From: Aquarana catesbeiana
Lineage: Eukaryota > Chordata > Amphibia > Anura > Ranidae
Assembly: GCF_042186555.1 (NCBI RefSeq)
Contig: NC_133327.1
Location: forward strand, 100,358,353-100,422,352
Reading direction: 5' to 3'
Length of the DNA stretch: 64,000 nt
The translations under genes were made by a program, and so were the position numbers. Shown here piece after piece: positions 1 to 11,500 of this stretch. The notes below the pieces were generated by a model that made no database searches, had not been told where the DNA came from, and saw nothing but the letters and a program-made list of their open reading frames with translations. How positions within the stretch are numbered: the stretch's first letter is position 1; every line of letters begins with the position of its first letter.

Positions 1-1588
1 TCACCATCCTCGTGGCCTCCTCAAATGGTGACAGGACAGTGCATGCATCCCTGATCATGGCCCACTGGCGTGGGGAAAAAAAACCAAGCTCCCCTGACCC
101 TGTCCTGGTGCCATAGTCGCACAGGTACTCATTGATGGCCCTCTGCTGCGTGTGCAGCTGCTGCAGCATGGCCAACGTTGAGTTCCACCTGGTGGGCATG
201 TCACAGATTAGGCGGTTCTTGGGCAGGTTAAACTCCTTTTGGAGGTCCGTCAGCCGAGCACTGGCATTATATGACCGGCGGAAATGCACACAGACTTTCC
301 TGGCCTGCCTCAGGACATCCTGTAAGCCCGGGTACCTGCCCAAGAACTGCTGCACCACCAAGTTAAGGACGTGAGCCAAACAGGGCACATGGGTCATTTG
401 TCCCTGTCGGAGGGCAGAGAGGAGGTTGGTGCCATTGTCGCAAACCACCATTCCTGCCTTAAGTTGGCGTGGCGTCAACCACCTCTGAACCTGCCCCTGC
501 AGAGCTGACAGAACCTCTGCCCCAGTGTGGCTCCTTTCCCCCAAGCACACCAGCTCAAGCACCGCATGGCATCTTTTGGCCTGCGTACTTGCGTAGCCCC
601 TTGAACGACTATGGAGCACCGCTGGTTCCGAGGAAGAGGCCATGGAGGAAGAAGAAGAGGAGGGGGTGGAGGAGAGAGGTGTGTCACAATCATTAGCATT
701 TTGGAGGCGTGGTGGCGGAACAACCTCCAACACTACTGCACCTTGTCCTGCATCCTTCCCAGCTGCCAGCAGAGTCACCCAATGCGCCGTGAAACTTAGG
801 TAACGTCCCTGTCCATGCCTGCTGGACCATAAGTCAGCGGTAATATGCACCTTACCGCTGACCGCCCTGTCCAGCGAGGCATGGACATTGCCTTCCACAT
901 GCTGGTAGAGAGCCGGAATCGCCTTCCGTGAGAAAAAGTGGCGTTTGGGTACCTGCCACTGAGGAACCACACATTCCACAAACTCACGGAAGGGGGCAGA
1001 GTCTACCAACTGAAAAGGCAGCAGTTGAAGTGCTAGCAATTTTGCCAAGCTAGCATTCAACCGTTGGGCATGTGGATGGCTGGGAGCAAACTTCTTTCGG
1101 CGGTGCAGCAGCTGGGGCAGGGAAATTTGCCTGGTACAATCTGACGTCGGTGTACCAAAATCAGATTGCCCACAAGTACGTGGCTGTGACACACCTAATT
1201 CTACACCTTCATTCCTCTCAGTGCAGGTCTCAGAGAGGACTGAAGGTCTAGTGGGGTTGGAAATCTCAGCTGATGAGGAGCAAGCAGAGGTCCTCTTTGT
1301 TCTTTGGTGTGGGTCTTTTAGATACGCTTGCCAACGAACTGCATGGCAGGTCAACATATGTCTGGTCAAGCATGTGGTACCCAAGCGGGAGATGTTTTGG
1401 CCACGCAAGATACGCTTGAGACATATGTTGCAAATAGCAGCGGTGCAATCTGATGCACTCGTCTCAAAAAAGGCCCACACCAAAGAACTTTTTGAATAAC
1501 GCGCAGAGACTGCAGCGCCCTGCACATGTGGAGCTTTGGGGTGTGATGCAGTCAATGTGCTGCCCTTAGGCTGGCCCCTGGAGGGCAT
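1..1588 (-). CDS. hAT-family transposase with BED zinc finger, partial at window edge
   Basis: Cut-and-paste transposase of the hAT superfamily, acting on element ends in the nucleus. I translated the minus strand from the ATG at 1588-1586 to base 1 and met no stop in 529 codons; the C-terminus lies outside the window. Near residue 35 a BED finger is visible (SLVWAFFE, then CNIC, then RHMLTCH, a C-x2-C...H-x4-H pattern). Further on come the hAT signatures ITADLWSS, VVCDNGTNL, PCLAHVLNLVV and DMPTRWNSTL. The last motif leads into the region before the C-terminal dimerisation segment, which is not seen. An S-rich, low-complexity loop sits around 610-660. The frame is also open upstream to a TGA at 1597-1595, and the preceding 203-codon ORF is in the same frame. 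The long intact frame suggests recent activity. It could be a domesticated ZBED-type gene, but the flanking leader repeats and promoter shared with another copy argue for a transposon. Confidence 0.85.
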   Translation of the reverse strand, partial: MPSRGQPKGSTLTASHPKAPHVQGAAVSARYSKSSLVWAFFETSASDCTAAICNICLKRILRGQNISRLGTTCLTRHMLTCHAVRWQAYLKDPHQRTKRTSACSSSAEISNPTRPSVLSETCTERNEGVELGVSQPRTCGQSDFGTPTSDCTRQISLPQLLHRRKKFAPSHPHAQRLNASLAKLLALQLLPFQLVDSAPFREFVECVVPQWQVPKRHFFSRKAIPALYQHVEGNVHASLDRAVSGKVHITADLWSSRHGQGRYLSFTAHWVTLLAAGKDAGQGAVVLEVVPPPRLQNANDCDTPLSSTPSSSSSSMASSSEPAVLHSRSRGYASTQAKRCHAVLELVCLGERSHTGAEVLSALQGQVQRWLTPRQLKAGMVVCDNGTNLLSALRQGQMTHVPCLAHVLNLVVQQFLGRYPGLQDVLRQARKVCVHFRRSYNASARLTDLQKEFNLPKNRLICDMPTRWNSTLAMLQQLHTQQRAINEYLCDYGTRTGSGELGFFSPRQWAMIRDACTVLSPFEEATRMV

Positions 1589-1594
1589 CCTGCC

Positions 1595-2206
1595 TCATTG
1601 GTGATGTGCCGCCTCCTCCTCCTCCTCCTCTCTCCTATCAGGCACCCACGTTGAGTCAGTGACCTCATCATCCCCTCCCTCCTCATCACTGGAGCAAACC
1701 TGGTAGTATGCTGCAGCAGGGGGAGCATGACTGCCAGATTGCTGTCCTTCTTGGGCACCCCCTCTGTCCGTGCTCGTGTTACTGCCTTCATCGAGCTCAG
1801 TATCATCATCAGAGCCTTCCAAACGCTGGGCATCCTCCTGGAGCATGTACCCAACACTGTGGTCAAACAGTTCGAGGGACTCCTCAGGAGGACATGGTGG
1901 GGCTAGGGAAGGAGTCACTGATGACATTGAGCCGAGGGAAGAGGCCGCTGCTTTGCCAGACAAAGTACCCTGGGCATGGGTGAGAGAGGATGAGGAGGAT
2001 GAGGACGGCTTGGTCATCCACTCGACCAAGTCTTCCGCATGTTGCGGCTCAACATGGCCAGCTGCCGAAAAAAAGGCCAAGCGTGTCCCATGGCCACGTG
2101 CTGATGAGGATGCACCGTCTCCACGACCAGCACTAGACACAGAGCCTGCTTGCCCTCTCTTATTGGCTTGTGACTGTCTGCCTCTCCTTCTTGGCCTTCC
2201 AGACAT
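1595..2206 (-). CDS. N-terminal ORF of the hAT element, acidic Ser-rich
   Basis: 203 codons from the ATG at 2206, starting MSGRPRRRGRQSQANKRG. The protein has a basic N-terminus, a Ser-rich middle and an acidic tail with a run of Glu just before the TGA at 1597-1595. I recognise no domain. It ends two codons before the ATG of the BED-finger transposase and is in the same frame, so either a single TGA (possibly CGA changed by CpG decay) splits one long protein, or this is a separate upstream ORF. The second hAT copy (19792-20280) carries the same first ~155 residues with a different end, so this segment is a fixed part of the family. The longer reading up to 2227 needs a GTG start; I prefer the ATG. 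Confidence 0.5.
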   Translation of the reverse strand: MSGRPRRRGRQSQANKRGQAGSVSSAGRGDGASSSARGHGTRLAFFSAAGHVEPQHAEDLVEWMTKPSSSSSSSLTHAQGTLSGKAAASSLGSMSSVTPSLAPPCPPEESLELFDHSVGYMLQEDAQRLEGSDDDTELDEGSNTSTDRGGAQEGQQSGSHAPPAAAYYQVCSSDEEGGDDEVTDSTWVPDRREEEEEEAAHHQ

Positions 2207-2233
2207 ACTAATGGCCTGTAGCTGCACTAAGCT

Positions 2234-2237
<4 letters not shown>

Positions 2238-2278
<41 letters not shown>
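2238..2278. repeat. (TA)n microsatellite
   Basis: About 20 TA units between the leader array and the first ORF of hAT copy 1. The second hAT copy lacks it at the same place, so it arose after the copies split. Confidence 0.95.
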
Positions 2279-2282
<4 letters not shown>

Positions 2283-2289
2283 TGATACT

Positions 2290-5200
2290 GCAGCTAGCAA
2301 AATCAACTGCCTGCCTGTAGTATGAGAACACCACCAACCTTCTACAGGTAGCTTTAGCTGAACACTGTGAGGTGGACGCACCCCACTAACTTGTAGGTTT
2401 AGCAGAACACTGTGAGCAGGACGCACTGCACTAACTGTAAATAGTCTAGCTGCCTGACTGTGGTACTAATAGGATCAAAAGAACACCAGCAATTTTCTTC
2501 AGGTAGCTGTATTTACTGTAACAAGACAAGCCTGCCTGTCAGTAAGAAGATAACAGAAACGGATCTAGCTGAACACTGTGAGCAGGACGCACCCCACTAG
2601 CTTGTAGGTTTAGCTGAACACTGTGAGGTGGACGCACCCCACTAACTTGTAGGTTTAGCTGAACACTGTGAGCAGGACGCACCCCACTAACTTGTAGGTT
2701 TAGCAGAACACTGTGAGCAGGACGCACTGCACTAACTGTAAATAGTCTAGCTGTCTGACTGTGGTACTAATAGGATCAAAAGAACATCAGTAATTTTCTT
2801 TAAAATACTGTAACAAGACAAGCCTGCCTGTCAGTAAGAAGATAACAGGAACGGATCTAGCTGAACACTGTGAGCAGGACGCACCCCACTAGCTTGTAGG
2901 TTTAGCTGAACACTGTGAGGTGGACGCACCCCACTAACTTGTAGGTTTAGCTGAACACTGTGAGCAGGACGCACCCCACTAACTTGTAGGTTTAGCAGAA
3001 CACTGTGAGCAGGACGCACTGCACTAACTGTAAATAGTCTAGCTGCCTGACTGTGGTACTAATAGGATCAAAAGAACACCAGCAATTTTCTTTAAAATAC
3101 TGTAACAAGACAAGCCTGAATGTCAGTAAGAAGATAACAGGAACGGATCTAGCTGAACACTGTGAGCAGGACGCACCCCACTAGCTTGTAGGTTTAGCTG
3201 AACACTGTGAGGTGGACGCACCCCACTAACTTGTAGGTTTAGCTGAACACTGTGAGCAGGACGCACCCCACTAACTTGTAGGTTTAGCAGAACACTGTGA
3301 GCAGGACGCACTGCACTAACTGTAAATAGTCTAGCTGCCTGACTGTGGTACTAATAGGATCAAAAGAACACCAGCAATTTTCTTCAGGTAGCTGTATTTA
3401 CTGTAACAAGACAAGCCTGCCTGTCAGTAAGAAGATAACAGAAACGGATCTAGCTGAACACTGTGAGCAGGACGCACCCCACTAGCTTGTAGGTTTAGCT
3501 GAACACTGTGAGGTGGACGCACCCCACTAACTTGTAGGTTTAGCTGAACACTGTGAGCAGGACGCACCCCACTAACTTGTAGGTTTAGCAGAACACTGTG
3601 AGCAGGACGCACTGCACTAACTGTAAATAGTCTAGCTGTCTGACTGTGGTACTAATAGGATCAAAAGAACATCAGTAATTTTCTTTAAAATACTGTAACA
3701 AGACAAGCCTGCCTGTCAGTAAGAAGATAACAGGAACGGATCTAGCTGAACACTGTGAGCAGGACGCACCCCACTAGCTTGTAGGTTTAGCTGAACACTG
3801 TGAGGTGGACGCACCCCACTAACTTGTAGGTTTAGCTGAACACTGTGAGCAGGACGCACCCCACTAACTTGTAGGTTTAGCAGAACACTGTGAGCAGGAC
3901 GCACTGCACTAACTGTAAATAGTCTAGCTGCCTGACTGTGGTACTAATAGGATCAAAAGAACACCAGCAATTTTCTTTAAAATACTGTAACAAGACAAGC
4001 CTGAATGTCAGTAAGAAGATAACAGGAACGGATCTAGCTGAACACTGTGAGCAGGACGCACCCCACTAGCTTGTAGGTTTAGCTGAACACTGTGAGGTGG
4101 ACGCACCCCACTAACTTGTAGGTTTAGCTGAACACTGTGAGCAGGACGCACCCCACTAACTTGTAGGTTTAGCAGAACACTGTGAGCAGGACGCACTGCA
4201 CTAACTGTAAATAGTCTAGCTGCCTGACTGTGGTACTAATAGGATCAAAAGAACACCAGCAATTTTCTTCAGGTAGCTGTATTTACTGTAACAAGACAAG
4301 CCTGCCTGTCAGTAAGAAGATAACAGGAACGGATCTAGCTGAACACTGTGAGCAGGACGCACCCCACTAGCTTGTAGGTTTAGCTGAACACTGTGAGGTG
4401 GACGCACCCCACTAACTTGTAGGTTTAGCTGAACACTGTGAGCAGGACGCACCCCACTAACTTGTAGGTTTAGCAGAACACTGTGAGCAGGACGCACTGC
4501 ACTAACTGTAAATAGTCTAGCTGCCTGACTGTGGTACTAATAGGATCAAAAGAACACCAGCAATTTTCTTCAGGTAGCTGTATTTACTGTAACAAGACAA
4601 GCCTGCCTGTCAGTAAGAAGATAACAGGAACGGATCTAGCTGAACACTGTGAGCAGGACGCACCCCACTAGCTTGTAGGTTTAGCTGAACACTGTGAGGT
4701 GGACGCACCCCACTAACTTGTAGGTTTAGCTGAACACTGTGAGCAGGACGCACCCCACTAACTTGTAGGTTTAGCAGAACACTGTGAGCAGGACGCACTG
4801 CACTAACTGTAAATAGTCTAGCTGCCTGACTGTGGTACTAATAGGATCAAAAGAACACCAGCAATTTTCTTCAGGTAGCTGTATTTACTGTAACAAGACA
4901 AGCCTGCCTGTCAGTAAGAAGATAACAGGAACGGATCTAGCTGAACACTGTGAGCAGGACGCACCCCACTAGCTTGTAGGTTTAGCTGAACACTGTGAGG
5001 TGGACGCACCCCACTAACTTGTAGGTTTAGCTGAACACTGTGAGCAGGACGCACCCCACTAACTTGTAGGTTTAGCAGAACACTGTGAGCAGGACGCACT
5101 GCACTAACTGTAAATAGTCTAGCTGCCTGACTGTGGTACTAATAGGATCAAAAGAACACCAGCAATTTTCTTCAGGTAGCTGTATTTACTGTAACAAGAC

Positions 5201-6310
5201 AAGCCTGCCTGTCAGTAAGAAGATAACAGAAACGGATCTAGCTGAACACTGTGAGTAGGACGCACCCCACTAGCTTGTAGGTTTAGCTGAACACTGTGAG
5301 CAGGACGCACCCCACTTACTTGTAGGTTTAGCAGAACACTGTGGGCAGGATGCACTGCACTAACTGTAAATAGTCTAGCTGCCTGACTGTGGTACTAATA
5401 GGATCAAAAGAACACCAGCAATTTTCTTCAGGTAGCTGTATTTACTGTAACAAGACAAGCCTGCCTGTCAGTAAGAAGATAACAGGAACGGATCTAGCTG
5501 AACACTGTGAGCAGGACGCACCCCACTAGCTTGTAGGTTTAGCTGAACACTGTGAGGTGGACGCACCCCACTAACTTGTAGGTTTAGCTGAACACTGTGA
5601 GCAGGACGCACCCCACTAACTTGTAGGTTTAGCAGAACACTGTGAGCAGGACGCACTGCACTAACTGTAAATAGTCTAGCTGCCTGACTGTGGTACTAAT
5701 AGGATCAAAAGAACACCAGCAATTTTCTTCAGGTAGCTGTATTTACTGTAACAAGACAAGCCTGCCTGTCAGTAAGAAGATAACAGAAACGGATCTAGCT
5801 GAACACTGTGAGTAGGACGCACCCCACTAGCTTGTAGGTTTAGCTGAACACTGTGAGGTGGACGCACCCCACTAACTTGTAGGTTTAGCTGAACACTGTG
5901 AGCAGGACGCACCCCACTTACTTGTAGGTTTAGCAGAACACTGTGGGCAGGATGCACTGCACTAACTGTAAATAGTCTAGCTGCCTGACTGTGGTACTAA
6001 TAGGATCAAAAGAACACCAGTAATTTTCTTTAAAATACTGTAACAAGACAAGCCTGCCTGTCAGTAAGAAGATAACAGGAATGGATCTAGCTGAACACTG
6101 TGAGCAGGATGCACTGCACTAAATGTAAATAGTCTAGCTGCCTGACTGTGGTACTAATAGGATCAAAAGAACACCAGTAATTTTCTTCAAAATACTGTAA
6201 CAAGACAAGCCTGCCTGTCAGTAGGAATATAACAGGAACGGATCTAGCTGAACACTGAGAGCAGGACGCACTGCACTAAATGTAAATAGTCTAGAAGATA
6301 ACAGGAATGG
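2290..6310 (-). repeat. Higher-order tandem array in the hAT leader
   Basis: About 13 units of 292 or 301 bp. Each unit usually holds four ~55-bp subrepeats (gaacactgtgagcaggacgc core) plus a unique spacer. Unit starts fall at about 2539, 2831, 3123, 3424, 3716, 4008, 4309, 4610, 4911, 5212, 5468 and 5769. The 292 and 301 forms differ by a 9-bp change in the spacer (tttaaaatactg against ttcaggtagctgtatttactg). The order 292-292-301 makes an 885-bp block that is repeated (2539-3423 and 3424-4308), after which 301-bp units dominate. The 5212 unit has lost one subrepeat. The array lies between the TATA promoter (about 6530) and the first ORF, so it would be transcribed as leader. Confidence 0.95.
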
Positions 6311-6330
6311 ATCTAGCTAAACTGAATACA

Positions 6331-6331
<1 letters not shown>

Positions 6332-6370
<39 letters not shown>
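6332..6370. repeat. (TA)n microsatellite
   Basis: About 19 TA units just downstream of the hAT promoter on the minus strand. The matching place in copy 2 (17745-17790) has shorter TA runs flanking the same unique sequence. Confidence 0.95.
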
Positions 6371-6373
<3 letters not shown>

Positions 6374-6469
6374 ACACCTGGGATGCATATATATACACAA
6401 TACACTTTAAGTGCAGCTAACTGACTGACTGTCCTGCCTAATCTAGCTAACTCAAATGAAATGACACTG

Positions 6470-6822
6470 TCTCTCTCTCTCTCTAAGCACACCGGAACAC
6501 ACTGCACAGGGCCGCCGTGCAGGCGGCCTTATATAGTGTGGGGCGTGTACTAAATCCCCTGAGCCATAATTGGCCAAAGCCTCCTCGGCTTTGGCCAATT
6601 ATGGCTCTCTGTTAAGGCGGCGCTGTGATTGGCCAAGCATGCGGGTCATAGTGCATGCTTGGCCAATCATCAGCAAGCAATGCACTGCGATGCCGCAGTG
6701 AATTATGGGCCGTGACGCGCCACACGAATTTGGCGCGAACGGCCCATATCGTTCGCAATTCGGCGAACGATCGAACAGCCGATGTTCGAGTCGAACATGG
6801 GTTCGACTCACGAACCCATGAC
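6470..6822 (-). promoter_or_regulatory. hAT 5' terminal region and promoter (copy 1)
   Basis: Read on the minus strand. A TATA box (ctatataagg) lies at 6527-6536. A GC palindrome ggccgcc-tgcac-ggcggcc follows immediately, and a GA-rich leader after that. Upstream are two inverted-repeat pairs, each carrying CCAAT boxes in opposite orientations: 6567-6603 (attggccaaagcc arms) and 6627-6668 (gattggccaagcatgc arms). Further out are clustered ttcga/tcgaa motifs leading to the terminus. The same layout occurs in copy 2 at 17301-17640. The outermost ~20 bp expected of the TIR (ending tagggatgagc) are missing. NF-Y binding is an inference from the CCAAT motifs. Confidence 0.7.
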
Positions 6823-6936
6823 AGGCTTACTGACAGGCAGGCTTGTCTTGTTACAGTAAATACAGCTACCTGAAGAAAATTGCTGGTGTTCTTTTGATCC
6901 TATTAGTACCACAGTCAGGCAGCTAGACTATTTACT
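6823..6936 (+). repeat. Inverted fragment of the hAT leader repeat
   Basis: About 110 bp matching, on the plus strand, the spacer of the 301-bp leader unit that otherwise lies on the minus strand (for example the complement of 4830-4920). It abuts the truncated hAT terminus at about 6822, marking a rearrangement breakpoint. Confidence 0.85.
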
Positions 6937-7349
6937 TGACACCAATCCTTTCAATGACACAATTGCGGACTGGATCATCGGGGCAGTCAGTGGTGTTTTA
7001 TTTTTTGCAGAATTGGCAGGGGTTATTAATCATGATTAACATGATTGATGGTGTATTTCCATTGTGGGACTTTATCTTTTTGTTTAAAAAAACTATATGT
7101 GTTCTTATTTTTGTCAATCATTTGCATACAGCAGGTGGAGGGCCAGTATCTGGAGCTCCCATTATTTCTAATGGGGCTTCAAGATCCTGATAAACCCCCT
7201 GCTCACAAACCCCACTGGCCATGGCTGTGGAGAAGAGATCCTTGTCCTCATTAACATTATTTGACTTATTAAGAAAAAGCTAAGAATCACTGCAAAAATA
7301 AAAAAAAGAATGGGGAAAGAGCAGTGACACAGCAATAGAACCTGCCACT

Positions 7350-7391
<42 letters not shown>

Positions 7392-8184
7392 GTAGTCCTA
7401 AGGCTCGGTTCACACCTATGCATTTTTAGGTGCTTTTTGCAGAAACGCACTACAGTCCATTTAACATGGTTTCCTTTGGGACATGGTCACGTCTATGCTT
7501 TTTTCAGCTGCTGTGTTTTTGGAAAGTGTCAGGGACTTTTTAAAAGAAAAAAAATGCTTTTTTGGTTCAATAGACTTCAATGGAGAAGCTGCAGAAAAGA
7601 ATGTAGTGTGTTTTTGCCGCGATTTGCACTTTGCAGTAATCTGCCCAATGCACTGCAAAGAGCATTGCAGAAACAAATCAAAAGCAAACTGCATAGGTGT
7701 GAACTGAGCTTAAAAAGGACTGTTGAGACTGCTTAAATTACAGTGAATGCAGGTGGATTTATGCACCACTCTCCCTAGCCAATTCACTGCAAAGTATCAA
7801 TGGCAAATATAGCACACAATATAGTATTATTTATAACGCTGAGTGCTGTATATAGCGCTAAAGTCTTGAGGTCAAGACTTTATTGTATATCCATGCACCA
7901 GAGGTCAGATGCATGGCCTTTACCAATGATTGCCCAAGCAATGCATTGTGGGACGTTCAGGAGGAATTCATGCTAAATGTAAAGTTCAGAACTTCCTTGC
8001 ACAGTTAAACAGCAAATGTTCAGTCCAAACTTACACTCAAACTGAACATTCAGCTCAGCCCCTGTCCCCAGCATCAGAATAAAAAAGCTATACTGTGAAA
8101 CGTTGCAGGAACAGCTGGACATATAGAGAAGAGATTTATTTTAGCAGCCATCATCCTACCTGTTTTAGTAAGGGCTTTGAATTT
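6937..8184. other. No gene seen; decayed repeat, (CA)n and TIR element
   Basis: Nothing coding is supported. 7135-7250 resembles, in minus orientation, the inner part of the hAT fold-back at 27.3-30.4 kb (a shared gaggacaagg...ccacag...ggcc stretch). 7350-7389 is a (CA)n microsatellite. 7402-7709 is annotated separately. The rest is unique-looking AT-rich sequence. Confidence 0.6.
7402..7709. mobile_element. Short TIR element (MITE)
   Basis: Inverted termini ggctcggttcacacctatgc and gcataggtgtgaactgagc enclose about 308 bp with no ORF. Flanks are TAA (left) and TTA (right), so these bases may belong to the TIR; the target duplication is unresolved. Superfamily uncertain, Harbinger-like possible. 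Confidence 0.6.
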
Positions 8185-8599
8185 TTAACCACTTCAGCCC
8201 CGGAATGATTTACCCCCTTCCTGACCAGAGCACTTTTTACAATTTGGCACTGCATCAATTTAACTGCTAATTGCGCGGTCATGCAATGCTGTACCCAAAC
8301 GAAATTTGCGTCCTTTTCTTCCCACAAATAGAGCTTTCTTTTGATGGTATTTGATCACCTCTGCCGTTTTTACTTTTTGTGCTATAAACGGAAAAAGACT
8401 GAAAATTTTGAAAAAAATGATATTTTCTACTTTTTGTTATAAAAAAATCCAATAAACTCAATTTTAGTCATACATTTAGGCCAAAATGTATTCGGCCACA
8501 TGTCTTTGGTAAAAAAAATGTCAATAAGTGTATATTTATTGGTTTGCGCAAAAGTTATAGCGCCTACAAACTAGGGTACATTTTCTGGAATTTACACAG

Positions 8600-11500
8600 C
8601 CTTTAATTTATGACTGCCTATGTCAATTCTTGAGGTGCTAAAATGGCAGGGCAGTACAAAACCCCCACAAATGACCCCATCTTGGAAAGTAGACACCCCA
8701 AGGAAATTGCTGAGAAGCATGTTGAGCCCATTGAATATTAATTTTTTTTGGTTCAAGTGATTGAATAATGACAAAAAAAAAAAATTTACAAAACGTTGTT
8801 ACTAAATGATATATTGCTCACACAGGCCATGGGCTTATGTGGAATTGCACCCCAAAATACATTTAGCTGCTTCTCCTGAGTATGGGGATACCACATGTGT
8901 GGGACTTTTTGGGAGCCTTGCCGCGTACGGGGCCCCGAAAACCAAGCACCGCCTTCAGGATTTCTAAGGGCCTGAATTTTTGATTTCACTCCTCACTACC
9001 TATCACAGTTTTGAAAGCCATAAAATGCCAAGATGGCACAAAACCCCCCCAAATGACCCAATTTTGGAAAGTAGACACCCCAAGCTATTTGCTGAGAGGC
9101 ATGTTGAGTCCATGGAATATTTTATATTTTGACACAAGTTGCGGGAAAGTGACCAATTTTTTTTTTTGCACAAAGTTGTCACTAAATGATATATTGCTCA
9201 CACAGGCCATGGGCATATGTGGAATTGCACCCTAAAATACATTTAGCTGCTTTTCCTGTGTATGGGGATACCACATGTGTGGGACTTTTTGGGAGCCTAG
9301 CCGCGTACGGGGCCCGAAAACCAAGCACCGCCTTCAGGATTTCTAAGGGCGTAAATTTTTGATTTCACTCCTCACTACCTATCACAGTTTTGAAGGCCAT
9401 AAAATGCCAAGATGGCACAAAACCCCCCCAAATGACCCCATTTTGGAAAGTAGACACCCCAAGCTATTTGCTGAGAGGCATGTTGAGTCCATGGAATATT
9501 TTATATTTTGACACAAGTTGCGGGAAAGTGACAATTTTTTTTTTTTTTTTGTACAAAGTTGTCGCTAAATGATATATTGCTCAAACATGCAATGAGCATA
9601 TGTGGAATTACACCCCAAAATACATTCTGCTGCTTCTCCTGAGTACGGGGATACCACATGTGTGGGACTTTTTGGGAGCCTAGCAGCGTACGGGGCCCCG
9701 AAACCAAGCACCGCCTTCAGGATTTTTAAGGGCGTAAATTTTTGATTTCACTCCTCACTACCTATCACAGTTTTGAAGGCCATAAAATGCCAAGATGGCA
9801 CAACCCCCCCCCCCAAATGACCCCATTTTGGAAAGTAGACACCCCAAGCTATTTGCTGAGAGGCATGTTGAGTCCATGGAATATTTTGTATTTTGACACA
9901 AGTTGCGGGAACGTGACCAATTTTTTTTTTTTGCACAAAGTTATCACTAAATGATATATTGCTCACACAGGCCATGGGCATATGTGGAATTGCACCCCAA
10001 AATACATTCTGCTGATTCTCCTGAGTACGGAGATACCACATGTGTGGGACTTTTTGGGAGCCTATCCGTGCACGGGGCCCCGAAAACAAAGCACCACCTT
10101 CAGGATTTCTAAGGGCGTAAAGTTTTGATTTCACTCCTCACTACCTATCACAGTTTTGAAGGCCATAAAATGCCCAGATGGCACAAAACCCCCCCAAATG
10201 ACCCCATTTTGGAAAGTAGACATTCCAAGCTATTTGCTGAGAGGCATGTTGAGTCCATGGAATATTTTATATTTTGACACAAGTTGCGGGAAAGTGACAA
10301 TTTTTTTTTTTTTTTTGCACAACGTTGTCACTAAATGATATATTGCTCAAACATGCAATGGGCATATGTGGAATTACACCCCAAAATACATTCTGCTGCT
10401 TCTCCTGAGTATGGAGATACCACATGTCTGGGACTTTTTGGGAGCCCAGCCGCGTACGGGGCCCCGAAAACCAATCACCGCCTTCAGGATTTCTAAGGGC
10501 GTAAATTTTTGATTTCACTCCTCACTACCTATCACAGTTTTGAAGGCCATAAAATGCCAAGATGGCACAACCCCCCCCCCCAAATGACCCCATTTTGGAA
10601 AGTAGACACCCCAAGCTATTTGCTGAGAGGCATGTTGAGTCCATGGAATATTTTGTATTTTGACACAAGTTGCGGGAACGTGACCAATTTTTTTTTTTTG
10701 CACAAAGTTATCACTAAATGATATATTGCTCACACAGGCCATGGGCATATGTGGAATTGCACCCCAAAATACATTCTGCTGATTCTCCTGAGTACGGAGA
10801 TACCACATGTGTGGGACTTTTTGGGAGCCTAGCCGTGCACGGGGCCCCGAAAACAAAGCACCACCTTCAGGATTTCTAAGGGCGTAAAGTTTTGATTTCA
10901 CTCCTCACTACCTATCACAGTTTTGAAGGCCATAAAATGCCCAGATGGCACAAAACCCCCCCAAATGACCCCATTTTGGAAAGTAGACATTCCAAGCTAT
11001 TTGCTGAGAGGCATGTTGAGTCCATGGAATATTTTATATTTTGACACAAGTTGCGGGAAAGTGACAATTTTTTTTTTTTTTGCACAAAGTTGTCACTAAA
11101 TGATATATTGCTCAAACATGCAATGGGCATATGTGGAATTACACCCCAAAATACATTCTGCTGCTTCTCCTGAGTATGGAGATACCACATGTCTGGGACT
11201 TTTTGGGAGCCCAGCCGCGTACGGGGCCCCGAAAACCAATCACCGCCTTCAGGATTTCTAAGGGCGTAAATTTTTGATTTCACTCCTCACTACCTATCAC
11301 AGTTTTGAAGGCCATAAAATGCCAAGATGGCACAACCCCCCCCCCCCAAATGACCCCATTTTGGAAAGTAGACACCCCAAGCTATTTGCTGAGAGGCATG
11401 TTGAGTCCATGGAATATTTTGTATTTTGACACAAGTTGCGGGAACGTGACCAATTTTTTTTTTTTGCACAAAGTTATCACTAAATGATATATTGCTCACA

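Noticed and set aside
2539..5957. Eleven almost identical 62-residue minus-strand ORFs
   Set aside because: They are one window on each unit of the leader satellite and begin at GTG, so they are not genes.
2539..6060. CRISPR-like look of regular repeats
   Set aside because: Units are about 300 bp and contiguous with no variable spacers; the setting is a vertebrate transposon leader.
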